From a virus: a stretch of DNA of 37,521 nucleotides. The position numbers were made by a program, and so were the translations under genes. Below the pieces are notes generated by a model. It saw nothing but the letters and a program-made list of their open reading frames with translations, had not been told where the DNA came from and searched no databases. The stretch covers positions 1 to 37,521 of IMG/VR virus record IMGVR_UViG_3300032316_000258; one strand, 5' to 3'. Shown here piece by piece: positions 23,537 to 30,156 of this stretch (position 1 is the stretch's first letter; each line of letters opens with the position of its first letter).

Positions 23537-23797
23537 TTAGGCACCTTGAATAAGTGTAGCGGCCGAGAGCTCAGCGGCCGCGAGTGTTGCGTGACTAGAT
23601 ACCGTTATCCAAGCGCTCGCGCGCTTAGTGCGAACGGTAACCATAAAAGGGCGCTTACGCGCGACGCTAACCCAGCGGCTAGTATCGCGCCAAGGTTCGT
23701 GCCGAATAAACACCAAGCGCTCGGGCCGGTGGCATATGCTGGCCCAGCTGGCGCCGGAAAGCGCGCCAGGCACGTTATCTAAAATGTAATAATTCAT
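23537..23797 (-). CDS. Small basic protein, unknown
   Basis: The 86-residue product is Arg/Trp-rich (SWASICHRPERLVFIRHEPW; VSVARKRPFMVTVRTKRASA) and ends in an Ala-rich helix. ATG 23797 overlaps the preceding stop (ATGA). An overlapping plus-strand frame of 108 codons exists, but the operon context favours the minus strand. Function unknown. Confidence 0.55.
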   Translation of the reverse strand: MNYYILDNVPGALSGASWASICHRPERLVFIRHEPWRDTSRWVSVARKRPFMVTVRTKRASAWITVSSHATLAAAELSAATLIQGA

Positions 23798-24060
23798 TTG
23801 GCCGCCTGATGCGCGCGGTGTAATTCGCGGGCAACATCCATCAATTTCATTTGTTCGTCAAAATCGATGTAGTTTTTGTTGTAACCGCCTTCGTCATACG
23901 CGCGCAGTATCGCGCGCTCATTAAACGCGCAACGTACAACGCCGTCTAAATAACGTGTCACGTCTACAAAATGCACGCGCTCATCATCTAATTGTGTTGC
24001 GTGAATAATTTGGCCTTCTTTAGCATATTCGCGGCCGGTGTTGAAAGTAATTTTGTTCAT
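23794..24060 (-). CDS. Small acidic alpha/beta protein, unknown (start revised)
   Basis: I start at ATG 24060, which has TAAGGTG 6 nt upstream, rather than the GTG three codons earlier. The 88-residue product begins MNKITFNTGREYAKEGQIIH. A beta hairpin follows (RVHFVDVTRYLDGVVRCAF), then an acidic helical end (FDEQMKLMDVARELHRAHQA). Function unknown. Confidence 0.65.
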   Translation of the reverse strand: MNKITFNTGREYAKEGQIIHATQLDDERVHFVDVTRYLDGVVRCAFNERAILRAYDEGGYNKNYIDFDEQMKLMDVARELHRAHQAAK

Positions 24061-24106
24061 AGTTAGCACCTTAGAGTTATGGCCCGCATTCGCGGGCCGG
24101 TTTGGT

Positions 24107-24295
24107 TTAGCAAATGTAATCAGGGTGGTTAGTCACGCCGAACTGCGCGGCCAGCTGGCGCAACTCGGCTTGTTCAGTCTTACGTAATGATGCGCGGATC
24201 ATAAATGACAGGCCGCGCGCAACGGCGCCGGTGTTACCAAGTGCCTGGCTTTGTTTTAGGATTACTAACTGTTTTTGGTTTGCTTTCGTTAACAT
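24107..24295 (-). CDS. Small helical protein, first gene of the minus-strand early operon (start revised)
   Basis: The upstream ATG at 24352 lies at or before the predicted transcription start and has no ribosome site. ATG 24295 has TAAGGA upstream and gives 62 residues (begins MLTKANQKQLVILKQSQALG). The product is basic and helical, with SFMIRASLRKTEQAELRQLA and a short C-terminal FGVTNHPDYIC. Function unknown. Confidence 0.6.
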   Translation of the reverse strand: MLTKANQKQLVILKQSQALGNTGAVARGLSFMIRASLRKTEQAELRQLAAQFGVTNHPDYIC

Positions 24296-24355
24296 TTTGT
24301 AGGTCCTTAGTTGGTTGTGTTCGTTTCCGTGTACTGCGCGTTTAGTGTACATAAA

Positions 24356-24364
24356 TTTATAGCA
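24356..24364 (-). promoter_or_regulatory. Promoter of the minus-strand early operon
   Basis: On the minus strand TGCTATAAA (24364-24356) is an extended -10, sharing TGCTATA with the promoter at 14080-14072. No good -35 is visible at 24379-24384, which fits an extended -10 promoter or one that needs the factor binding the boxes immediately upstream (24387-24427). Confidence 0.5.
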
Positions 24365-24386
24365 TTCACCTAGCGTTTTTTACGGT

Positions 24387-24427
24387 TTGTGAGCTTTTGT
24401 GAGGATTTTGTGAGCTTTTGTGAGGAT
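24387..24427. repeat. Four helically phased TTGTGAG boxes (two 20-bp direct repeats)
   Basis: TTGTGAGCTTTTGTGAGGAT occurs at 24387-24406 and again, identical, at 24408-24427. Each unit contains two TTGTGAG boxes, so boxes start at 24387, 24397, 24408 and 24418, spaced 10, 11 and 10 bp. They lie on one face of the helix, just upstream of the minus-strand promoter. Confidence 0.85.
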
Positions 24428-24436
24428 TGGTAAAAA

Positions 24437-24537
24437 TGTAGGGTAATTAAGGGTAATGGAAAGGCAATGTAAAGGGGCGTGAAGTGCTTTCGGAAAATGC
24501 CTTATAAATTATCGGTTTATGTGCTTTGTAGGGTAAT
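24437..24537. repeat. TGTAGGGTAAT pair and a third GGGTAAT
   Basis: TGTAGGGTAAT lies at 24437-24447 and 24527-24537, exactly 90 bp apart; a further GGGTAAT is at 24451-24457. The reverse complement, ATTACCCTACA, resembles the ATTGCCTACA core of the triplication at 24656, so both may be sites of one protein. Confidence 0.55.
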
Positions 24538-24573
24538 GAGGGTTATTTATTAGATTAGATAGTAAGATTTTAA

Positions 24574-24604
24574 ATATACTGTATATGCATACAGCAGTAT
24601 ATAT
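24574..24604. promoter_or_regulatory. A/T-rich dyad, possible operator or unwinding element
   Basis: ATATACTGTAT (24574-24584) faces ATACAGCAGTATATAT (24589-24604); the arms match apart from a 3-bp insertion. The core CTGTAT-ATGC-ATACAG is a perfect inverted repeat. It also contains a TATACT that could serve as a plus-strand -10, without a good -35. Confidence 0.45.
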
Positions 24605-24655
24605 GTCGGCGCAGTTGGCGCACGCACAACGTAGAGAGCCAGTGGACTTTGTGGG

Positions 24656-24682
24656 CATTGCCTACATTGCCTACATTGCCTA
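24656..24682. repeat. Three tandem copies of CATTGCCTA
   Basis: The 9-bp unit CATTGCCTA is repeated three times without interruption and is followed by CA. The 11-mer ATTGCCTACAT that spans the unit junctions is found again at 24930-24940, over the terminase small-subunit start codon. Confidence 0.85.
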
Positions 24683-24699
24683 CAAGGAAAACTTAATGG

Positions 24700-24815
24700 C
24701 TAAGACTTAGTGAGTATTTGCCCTAAGAATTAGTGAGTTACTCACTAACTCTTAGCCACCTAATCCTAAGACTTAGTGAGCTTGTTGGTTGTCCAACAAC
24801 CTAAGACTTAGTGAG
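24700..24815. repeat. Iteron cluster: five copies of CTAAGACTTAGTGAG
   Basis: Exact copies lie at 24700-24714, 24766-24780 and 24801-24815. A one-mismatch copy is at 24723-24737, and a one-mismatch inverted copy at 24741-24755. Each contains the dyad CTAAG-A-CTTAG followed by TGAG. The second and inverted copies together make a perfect 19-bp palindrome (24730-24748). A 7-bp hairpin, TTGTTGG (24782-24788) with CCAACAA (24793-24799), separates the last two copies. This is the usual look of initiator or repressor binding sites. Confidence 0.8.
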
Positions 24816-24852
24816 CCAACGGCCTTGTGGCATTAAGCATTCTTGAGGGCAT

Positions 24853-24881
24853 GGGGGTAGGGGGGGGAGGGCCCTGCGGGG
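24853..24881 (+). other. G-rich tract with G-quadruplex potential
   Basis: Runs of 5, 8, 3 and 4 G on the plus strand (853-857, 860-867, 869-871, 878-881, offsets from 24000) satisfy the usual four-run quadruplex pattern. A competing short hairpin AGGGC/GCCCT is also possible. It lies about 60 bp upstream of the terminase gene. Confidence 0.5.
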
Positions 24882-24921
24882 AGCCCTAGCTAGCGGAGGT
24901 TATGCCACCAAAATTTTTTTA

Positions 24922-24927
24922 TATAAT
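24922..24927 (+). promoter_or_regulatory. -10 element of the terminase / late operon
   Basis: TATAAT is a perfect -10, preceded by a run of seven T. The best -35 (TTATGC at 24900-24905, 16-bp spacing) is weak. Transcription would start at about 24934, only 5 nt before the ATG at 24939, leaving no room for a Shine-Dalgarno. Confidence 0.5.
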
Positions 24928-24938
24928 AAATTGCCTAC

Positions 24939-25424
24939 ATGACCTACAATCGCAAAATGCTATCTCTACACTTCACACCCCGCGAAGTCCGCGCCACCGA
25001 GTCGCGTTTGTTGCGCGTCTACGAAGCCGCGCGTCTTGGTCTGTCTAATGACGCGCTTGCGTTAAAGGCTGGCATGATGCCCGAGGAGTTTCGTAAACTT
25101 TGCCAGCTAGACCCTGTGGTCGAGTTAGCCGCCATGCAAGGCCGTGCGGATTCAGAGTCCGAGATGTCGCAAGTTGTGCGTGATGCGGCGTTAGCGGGCG
25201 ACGCTAAGATGGCGTTAGAGTTCTTAAAACACAAGCACGATTGGGTCGCCAAGCAGCAAGTGCAGGTGGACGTCACGCAACAGATCAGCATCATCACAGC
25301 ACTCGAGCAAGCCGAACAACGTCTAACCATAGATATGGAACCCACGGATGCAAACGACACAGTACAGCGCAACCGAAGAAATGGCTCTTATGAGCCGTCT
25401 TTGGTCGCCCAAGATCAAAGATAA
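24939..25424 (+). CDS. Terminase small subunit (probable)
   Basis: The 161-residue protein has an N-terminal helix-turn-helix-like part (LLRVYEAARLGLSNDALALK, then AGMMPEEFRKLCQLDP). A helical oligomerisation segment follows (SQVVRDAALAGDAKMALEFL, then KHKHDWVAKQ), with a charged tail. The A-A-L-A-G-D-x-x-M-A-L-x-F-L-K pattern is frequent in phage small terminases, and the gene immediately precedes and overlaps the large subunit. It would recognise the packaging site and load the large subunit. No Shine-Dalgarno precedes the ATG; the predicted transcript is nearly leaderless. Confidence 0.7.
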   Translation: MTYNRKMLSLHFTPREVRATESRLLRVYEAARLGLSNDALALKAGMMPEEFRKLCQLDPVVELAAMQGRADSESEMSQVVRDAALAGDAKMALEFLKHKHDWVAKQQVQVDVTQQISIITALEQAEQRLTIDMEPTDANDTVQRNRRNGSYEPSLVAQDQR

Positions 25425-26868
25425 CCCGTTAGCGTTTGTGTTGTACGCGTTCCCTTGGGGTCAGAAAGGTACGCCGCTTGAGAACTTCTCCGGCCCCCGC
25501 AAGTGGCAGCGCGAAGTCTTGTCAGACTTGACTGCCCACATTAAGCAAAACGGCGGCAAGATTGACTTTGACACATTCAGAATGGCAACGTCATCCGGTC
25601 GCGGGATTGGCAAATCGGCGTTAGTCAGTTGGCTCACCTTGTGGATGCTCTCCACACGCATTGGCTCGACAACTATTATTTCGGCAAACTCAGAGTCGCA
25701 GCTAAGATCAGTCACCTGGGCAGAGATTACCAAGTGGTTGGCGATGTCACTTAACAGCCATTGGTTTGAAGTTAGCGCCACACGACTCATGCCCGCTAAG
25801 TGGATTACCGAACTAGTCGAGCGTGACCTAAAGAAAGGCACACGCTATTGGTCGGTAGAAGGCAGGCTGTGGTCAAGCGAGAACCCTGATGCTTACGCGG
25901 GGGTTCACAACTACGACGGTGTGATGGTGATCTTTGATGAAGCATCCGGTATTGACGACGCCATTTGGGCGGTGACTGCTGGCTTCTTTACAGAGAACAC
26001 GCCTAACCGCTTTTGGTTGGCGTTTTCTAACCCGCGCAGAAATACCGGCTACTTTTACGAATGCCACAACTCTAAGCGTGACTTTTGGAACACCAAGATT
26101 GTGGACGCAAGGACGGTCGAGGGCACGGACAAGGCGGTGTATCAGCAAATCATCGACGAATATGGCGCCGATTCATCACAAGCTGCGGTCGAGGTTTATG
26201 GTGACTTTCCATCAGCCGGTGATGATCAGTTCATATCATCATCAATCGTTGATGAAGCCATGCGTCGCCCACGGCTCAAAGACCTATCCGCCCCCATTAT
26301 CGTGGGCGTTGACCCTGCACGGTTCGGTTCTGACTCGACCGTGATCGCCATACGCCAAGGGCGTGACATTATTGGCATTAAACGCTTCAAAGGCGACGAC
26401 ACGATGACCGTTGTGGGCCATGTCATTGAGTGCATTGAGGAATATAAGCCAGCGTTGGTTGTCATTGACGAAGGTGGCGTGGGCGGGGGCGTTGTAGACC
26501 GCTTAAAAGAGCAACGGTACAAGATTCGCGGGGTCAATTTTGGAAATAAATCCAAAAATCCGCTTATGTATGGTAATTTAAGGGCTCAGATGTGGGGTGA
26601 TATGCGTCAATGGCTTAAAACTGCATCGATTCCTAGTGACAGAGTGCTTAAAACTGATTTAATATCACCTGTAATGAAGCCCGACTCTAAAGGTACGATC
26701 TTTTTAGAGTCTAAGAAGGACATGAAAGCGCGGGGGTTAGCCTCGCCTGATGCAGCAGATGCTATATGCGTGACGTTTGCATTCCCCGTCGCGCACCGAG
26801 AGTACGCAGAACCAAAGCGCCGTAGTCAATCAACTAATAGTTTACAAACTTCTTGGATGGGAGCTTGA
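25348..26868 (+). CDS. Terminase large subunit (ATPase-nuclease)
   Basis: The 506-residue protein has an ATPase domain with Walker A SGRGIGKSA (83-91), Walker B VMVIFDEA (192-199, Asp197-Glu198) and a coupling motif FSNPRR (226-231). The RNaseH-like nuclease has acidic residues at Asp322 (VGVDPARFG), Asp374 (VVIDEGGVGGG) and the SPDAADA segment (466-472). It pumps DNA into the prohead through the portal and cuts concatemers. The frame overlaps the small subunit by 77 nt if started here; ATG 25381 (495 residues) is an alternative, and neither has a strong Shine-Dalgarno. Confidence 0.95.
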   Translation: MQTTQYSATEEMALMSRLWSPKIKDNPLAFVLYAFPWGQKGTPLENFSGPRKWQREVLSDLTAHIKQNGGKIDFDTFRMATSSGRGIGKSALVSWLTLWMLSTRIGSTTIISANSESQLRSVTWAEITKWLAMSLNSHWFEVSATRLMPAKWITELVERDLKKGTRYWSVEGRLWSSENPDAYAGVHNYDGVMVIFDEASGIDDAIWAVTAGFFTENTPNRFWLAFSNPRRNTGYFYECHNSKRDFWNTKIVDARTVEGTDKAVYQQIIDEYGADSSQAAVEVYGDFPSAGDDQFISSSIVDEAMRRPRLKDLSAPIIVGVDPARFGSDSTVIAIRQGRDIIGIKRFKGDDTMTVVGHVIECIEEYKPALVVIDEGGVGGGVVDRLKEQRYKIRGVNFGNKSKNPLMYGNLRAQMWGDMRQWLKTASIPSDRVLKTDLISPVMKPDSKGTIFLESKKDMKARGLASPDAADAICVTFAFPVAHREYAEPKRRSQSTNSLQTSWMGA

Positions 26869-26869
26869 A

Positions 26870-27328
26870 ATGCCTAATACACAACCTATCGGCGTAGCGT
26901 TTGCCGATCAAGTTATCTCCGGCGGTACAATTGACAACACACCTATTGGCTTAGCAACACCTAGCACAATCGAAGGTACAACTGTTTACGCAGACACAGA
27001 GATTGGTTATGGAGCTCCGGCACAAGGTGCGGTCACTCAGCTTACAAGCAAATCTACCGGTGTGACGCTTAACGCCTCTGCCGGTCAGATTACCTTGAAC
27101 GCAGCCTCCTTGGCTGCAACCACAAACGTAACTTTTACACTGACTAACAGCGTGTTGTCAGCCAAAGACGTGTTGCTTTTAAATGTGACCAACGGCACGT
27201 CAGCGTCTTACAACGCCTTTGTGTCTAGCATGGCAGCAGGCTCGGCTACCATTACCTTGCGTAACATTAGCGCAAACCCACTCGCTGAAGCCGTTGTCCT
27301 TAACTTTGCAATCATTCACTGCGCATAA
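26870..27328 (+). CDS. Beta-rich virion-associated protein
   Basis: I start at ATG 26870, just after the terminase stop, with GGGAG 7 nt upstream; a longer frame back to 26777 would lie inside the terminase gene. The 152-residue product has Thr/Ala/Asn-rich strands, TQLTSKSTGVTLNASAGQIT, ASLAATTNVTFTLTNSVLSA and MAAGSATITLRNISANPLAE. This is the pattern of small jelly-roll or Ig-like head proteins. A related style is seen in the gene at 36271. A capsid decoration or head-fibre role is inferred. Confidence 0.65.
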   Translation: MPNTQPIGVAFADQVISGGTIDNTPIGLATPSTIEGTTVYADTEIGYGAPAQGAVTQLTSKSTGVTLNASAGQITLNAASLAATTNVTFTLTNSVLSAKDVLLLNVTNGTSASYNAFVSSMAAGSATITLRNISANPLAEAVVLNFAIIHCA

Positions 27329-27585
27329 TGGCTAAGAAATCCGTATCTTTATCTGTGGGGCGTGGCGAGAAATTACCCGCCTCTCAAGGCGCGGGGTTAA
27401 CTGCCAAGGGCCGAGCCAAGTACAATGCGGAAACTGGCTCAAACTTAAAGGCCCCCGCCCCCAATCCTAAGACCGAAGCAGATAAAGGGCGCAAGGCGTC
27501 CTTTTGTGCAAGAATGGGTGCGGTTGCAGCCCATGCCAAGGATGGCGAACGTGCAAAGGCATCTCTTAAACGGTGGAAATGTTGA
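27328..27585 (+). CDS. Small basic conserved phage protein (DUF6321-like)
   Basis: The 85-residue basic product contains GLTAKGRAKYNAETGSNLKA (24-43), then ADKGRKASFCARMGAVAAHA and ends KRWKC. The AKGR-KYN-x-x-TGSNL plus KASFCARM combination is one I associate with DUF6321-type proteins found near phage packaging genes. Function unknown; DNA binding is possible from charge. ATG overlaps the stop of the preceding gene. Confidence 0.7.
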   Translation: MAKKSVSLSVGRGEKLPASQGAGLTAKGRAKYNAETGSNLKAPAPNPKTEADKGRKASFCARMGAVAAHAKDGERAKASLKRWKC

Positions 27586-27728
27586 AAACTGGACTCTACG
27601 CAAATATTCACGCAAAACGCGAGCGCATTAAAGAGGGCTCGGGCGAGAAGATGAACAAAGTCGGGTCAAAAAACGCCCCGACCGCCAAAGACTTTAAACA
27701 ATCAGCCAAAACTGCAAAGAAAAAATGA
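27579..27728 (+). CDS. Small basic protein of 49 residues
   Basis: ATG 27579 overlaps the end of the preceding gene and TGA 27726-27728 overlaps the next ATG. The product begins MLKTGLYANIHAKRERIKEG and ends KDFKQSAKTAKKK. It is lysine-rich and resembles a small protein often found beside DUF6321 genes (GLYANIHAKRERI, GSGEKM, GSKNAPTAKDF). Function unknown. Confidence 0.7.
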   Translation: MLKTGLYANIHAKRERIKEGSGEKMNKVGSKNAPTAKDFKQSAKTAKKK

Positions 27729-27970
27729 TCCAACCATTGCACGACAACATTGCGGTGCGTCCTGACCCGTTTGTTCAAAGCGGGCTGATTATTATGCCCG
27801 AGGAAGACACCCGCACAGGCGTGGTTGTGGCAGTTGGGCCAGGCAAGAAAGATTCAAAACGCCCGCTTATGGTGAGCGTAGGTGATCATGTCATGTACAG
27901 CGGTACAATTGACCGCAAGTACGAAGACTTGATCCTGATGAAAGACAAGGACGTAATTGGGCTTGTATGA
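27725..27970 (+). CDS. Phage GroES-like co-chaperonin
   Basis: The 81-residue product follows the Cpn10 pattern: IQPLHDNIAVRPDPFVQSGL (2-21), a mobile-loop region with hydrophobic LII (21-23), then GVVVAVGPGK (32-41), VSVGDHVMYSG (50-60) and a C-terminal DLILMKDKDVIGLV. It is shorter than bacterial GroES (97 residues), mostly through a shorter loop and roof. By analogy with T4 gp31 it could replace or modify the host lid on GroEL to help fold the coat protein. No GroEL is encoded. It is coupled to the portal gene (ATGA). Confidence 0.8.
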   Translation: MIQPLHDNIAVRPDPFVQSGLIIMPEEDTRTGVVVAVGPGKKDSKRPLMVSVGDHVMYSGTIDRKYEDLILMKDKDVIGLV

Positions 27971-30156
27971 AAGACAAAGACATCATAGAAACCGCATTGC
28001 ATCGCATGACAATGGCGATATCTGCCTATTCTGATAGCCGTGAGGATGAACTTGATGATCTTCGATTCTACGCAGCAAGCCCTGACAACCAATTTCAATG
28101 GCCAGCAGACGTGTTGGCTACTCGGGGCTCGGTTCAAGGGCAAACCATCAACGCGCGCCCCTGCCTTACGATTAACAAGTTGCCCCAGCACGTCAGACAA
28201 GTCACCAACGATCAACGCCAAAATCGACCAAGCGGAAAAGTAATCCCCGCTGACGACAAGGCTGACATTGAAGTCGCCGAGATTTTTAACGGCATGGTGC
28301 GTCACATTGAGTATATGTCTGACGCGGACGTCGCATACGACACCGCTTGCGAGAACCAAGTAGCGTACGGTGAAGGTTATATCCGGTTGCTCACCGAATA
28401 CGAAGGCCCTAATTCGTTTGATCAAAACATCAAGATCGGGCGTATTCGCAACTCATTCTCAGTCTACATGGATCCAACCATCCAAGACCCGTGCGGCTCA
28501 GACGCCCAATGGTGTTTTGTGACTGAAGACTTAATGCTCGAAGACTTTGAGCGTATGTTTCCGGATGCACAACCCGTGTCCTCGCTCCAAGCGCAAAGCG
28601 TGGGTAACGAATCTTACGCACCGTGGTTAAGCGTAGACACCATTCGGATTGCCGATTATTACTATGTCGAACACGAAAAAGCTACGCTAAACCTCTATTA
28701 CGGCAATGTAAGCGCCATGAAAGGCTCACCTGAAGATCAACAGATGGTTCAGATGGGCATGAAGCCGATCAAGAGCCGTTTGGTTGACATCAAAAAGGTC
28801 AAGCATTGCAAGATTAACGGCTTTGAAGTGCTTGAGCATAACGATTGGGCAGGTGATTGGATTCCGGTTGTGCGTGTGGTGGGCAACGAATTTGAGATTG
28901 ACGGACGCATTCATGTGTCGGGCATTGTGCGTAACGCCAAGGATGCTCAACGTATGTACAACTACTGGGTGAGCCAAGAGGCTGAGATGCTTGCCTTGGC
29001 GCCCAAAGCACCGTTTATCGGCTACGGTGGTCAGTTTGAAGGTTACGAACAAAACTGGAAAACTGCCAACACGACCAACTGGCCATACCTTGAAGTTAAC
29101 CCTGATGTGACCGACGGTGCGGGTGGGCCATTGCCGCTTCCCCAACGCGCACAGCCCCCTATGGCGTCAAGCGGCTTGCTGCAAGCCAAAGCGGGGGCTA
29201 GCGACGATATTAAGTCCACTACTGGGCAATATGACTCTAGCCTCGGACAAACGTCCAATGAGCGTTCTGGCAAGGCTATCATGGCGCGTGAGCGTCAGGC
29301 TGATACCGGCACATACCACTACGTTGATAACTTAGCGCGCGCCGTGCGCCACATTACACGCCAAATCATTGGCTTAGTGCCTAAGATTTACGACACACAG
29401 CGGGTAGCTAGAATCATGGGCGAGGACGGTGAGCCTGACTCAGCCAAGATCGACCCCATGCAGCAAGAACCGGTCAAACGAATTGTTGACCAAAACGGTA
29501 TTGAAATCGACAAGATTTACAACCCTGGTGTCGGCACTTACGACGTCATGGTCACAACCGGCCCAAGCTACATGACCAAACGCCAAGAGGCGCTTGAGTC
29601 AATGGGTCAATTGCTGCAAGGCAACCCACAGTTGTGGGCGGTTGCGGGCGATCTGTTTATTAAAAACATGGATTGGCCTGGCGCACAAGAGATGGCTAAA
29701 CGCTTTGCCAAGACTATTGATCCAAAACTCATGGACGATGGTGACAAAGACCCAGCTTTGCAAGCCGCCGAGCAACAGATGCAAGCAATGGCTAAAGAGA
29801 TGGAGCAGATGCACTCCATGCTGCAAAACGTGTCTAAGTCTATGGAAGCACAGGACATTGAGCGCAAAAACTATGAAGCACAGATCAAAGCCTTTGATGC
29901 TGAAACCAAGCGTATTTCAGCCGTTCAAGCGGGCATGACTTTTGAGCAGATTCAAGACATTGTGATGGGTACGGTTGCAGCCGCAATGGATACGGGTGAT
30001 CTGATTGGCGGCGCCCCGCAGCGTGAACAGTTTGAGATGCCACCTATGGAACAAGACATGATGCAGCCGCCTATGGATCAGGGCATGATGCCGCCTGACC
30101 AAGGCATGATGCCGCCCGATCAAATGCAACCACCAATGATGGAACCACAACAATGA
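27967..30156 (+). CDS. Portal protein, P22 gp1-like
   Basis: The 729-residue protein is the size of P22 portal (725) and has its characteristic core. Segments include TINKLPQHVRQVTNDQRQNR (about 68-87), YDTACENQVAYGEGYIRLLT (about 122-141), GRIRNSFSVYMDPTIQDPCG and a clip/stem region with TGQYDSSLGQTSNERSGKAI. The C-terminal 70 residues form a coiled barrel-like helix followed by a Met/Pro/Gln repeat (DQGMMPPDQGMMPPDQ). It forms the dodecameric vertex for packaging and ejection. ATGA overlaps join it to the GroES and Dps-like genes. Confidence 0.9.
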   Translation: MKDKDIIETALHRMTMAISAYSDSREDELDDLRFYAASPDNQFQWPADVLATRGSVQGQTINARPCLTINKLPQHVRQVTNDQRQNRPSGKVIPADDKADIEVAEIFNGMVRHIEYMSDADVAYDTACENQVAYGEGYIRLLTEYEGPNSFDQNIKIGRIRNSFSVYMDPTIQDPCGSDAQWCFVTEDLMLEDFERMFPDAQPVSSLQAQSVGNESYAPWLSVDTIRIADYYYVEHEKATLNLYYGNVSAMKGSPEDQQMVQMGMKPIKSRLVDIKKVKHCKINGFEVLEHNDWAGDWIPVVRVVGNEFEIDGRIHVSGIVRNAKDAQRMYNYWVSQEAEMLALAPKAPFIGYGGQFEGYEQNWKTANTTNWPYLEVNPDVTDGAGGPLPLPQRAQPPMASSGLLQAKAGASDDIKSTTGQYDSSLGQTSNERSGKAIMARERQADTGTYHYVDNLARAVRHITRQIIGLVPKIYDTQRVARIMGEDGEPDSAKIDPMQQEPVKRIVDQNGIEIDKIYNPGVGTYDVMVTTGPSYMTKRQEALESMGQLLQGNPQLWAVAGDLFIKNMDWPGAQEMAKRFAKTIDPKLMDDGDKDPALQAAEQQMQAMAKEMEQMHSMLQNVSKSMEAQDIERKNYEAQIKAFDAETKRISAVQAGMTFEQIQDIVMGTVAAAMDTGDLIGGAPQREQFEMPPMEQDMMQPPMDQGMMPPDQGMMPPDQMQPPMMEPQQ

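Larger units (their letters stand above)
24296..24938. other. Repeat-rich non-coding control region, candidate origin
   Basis: This 643-bp interval, the only long gene-free stretch, separates the divergent minus-strand early operon and plus-strand late block. From left to right it holds a minus-strand promoter, phased TTGTGAG boxes, GGGTAAT boxes, an A/T dyad, a triplicated 9-mer, five iterons with a hairpin, a G-rich tract and a plus-strand -10. I see no convincing gene in it. Iterons next to A/T-rich DNA between divergent operons are a usual arrangement for a phage origin; this is inference. Confidence 0.6.

Noticed and set aside
23456-23782. 108-codon plus-strand frame
   Set aside because: It lies antisense to two coupled minus-strand genes, lacks a ribosome site and promoter, and has a low-complexity Arg/Ala composition.
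24656-24815. CRISPR-like array
   Set aside because: The repeats are 9 and 15 bp with irregular spacing and one inverted copy, no spacers of regular length, and no cas genes.
24902-25050. Alternative plus-strand start at ATG 24902 after GGAGG
   Set aside because: The GGAGG is only one base from that ATG, too close to function, and the frame closes early without a recognisable product.
26777-26869. Longer start for the gene after terminase
   Set aside because: It would overlap the terminase by 92 nt. ATG 26870 directly after the terminase stop has GGGAG at good spacing, and the protein then starts in its beta-rich region.
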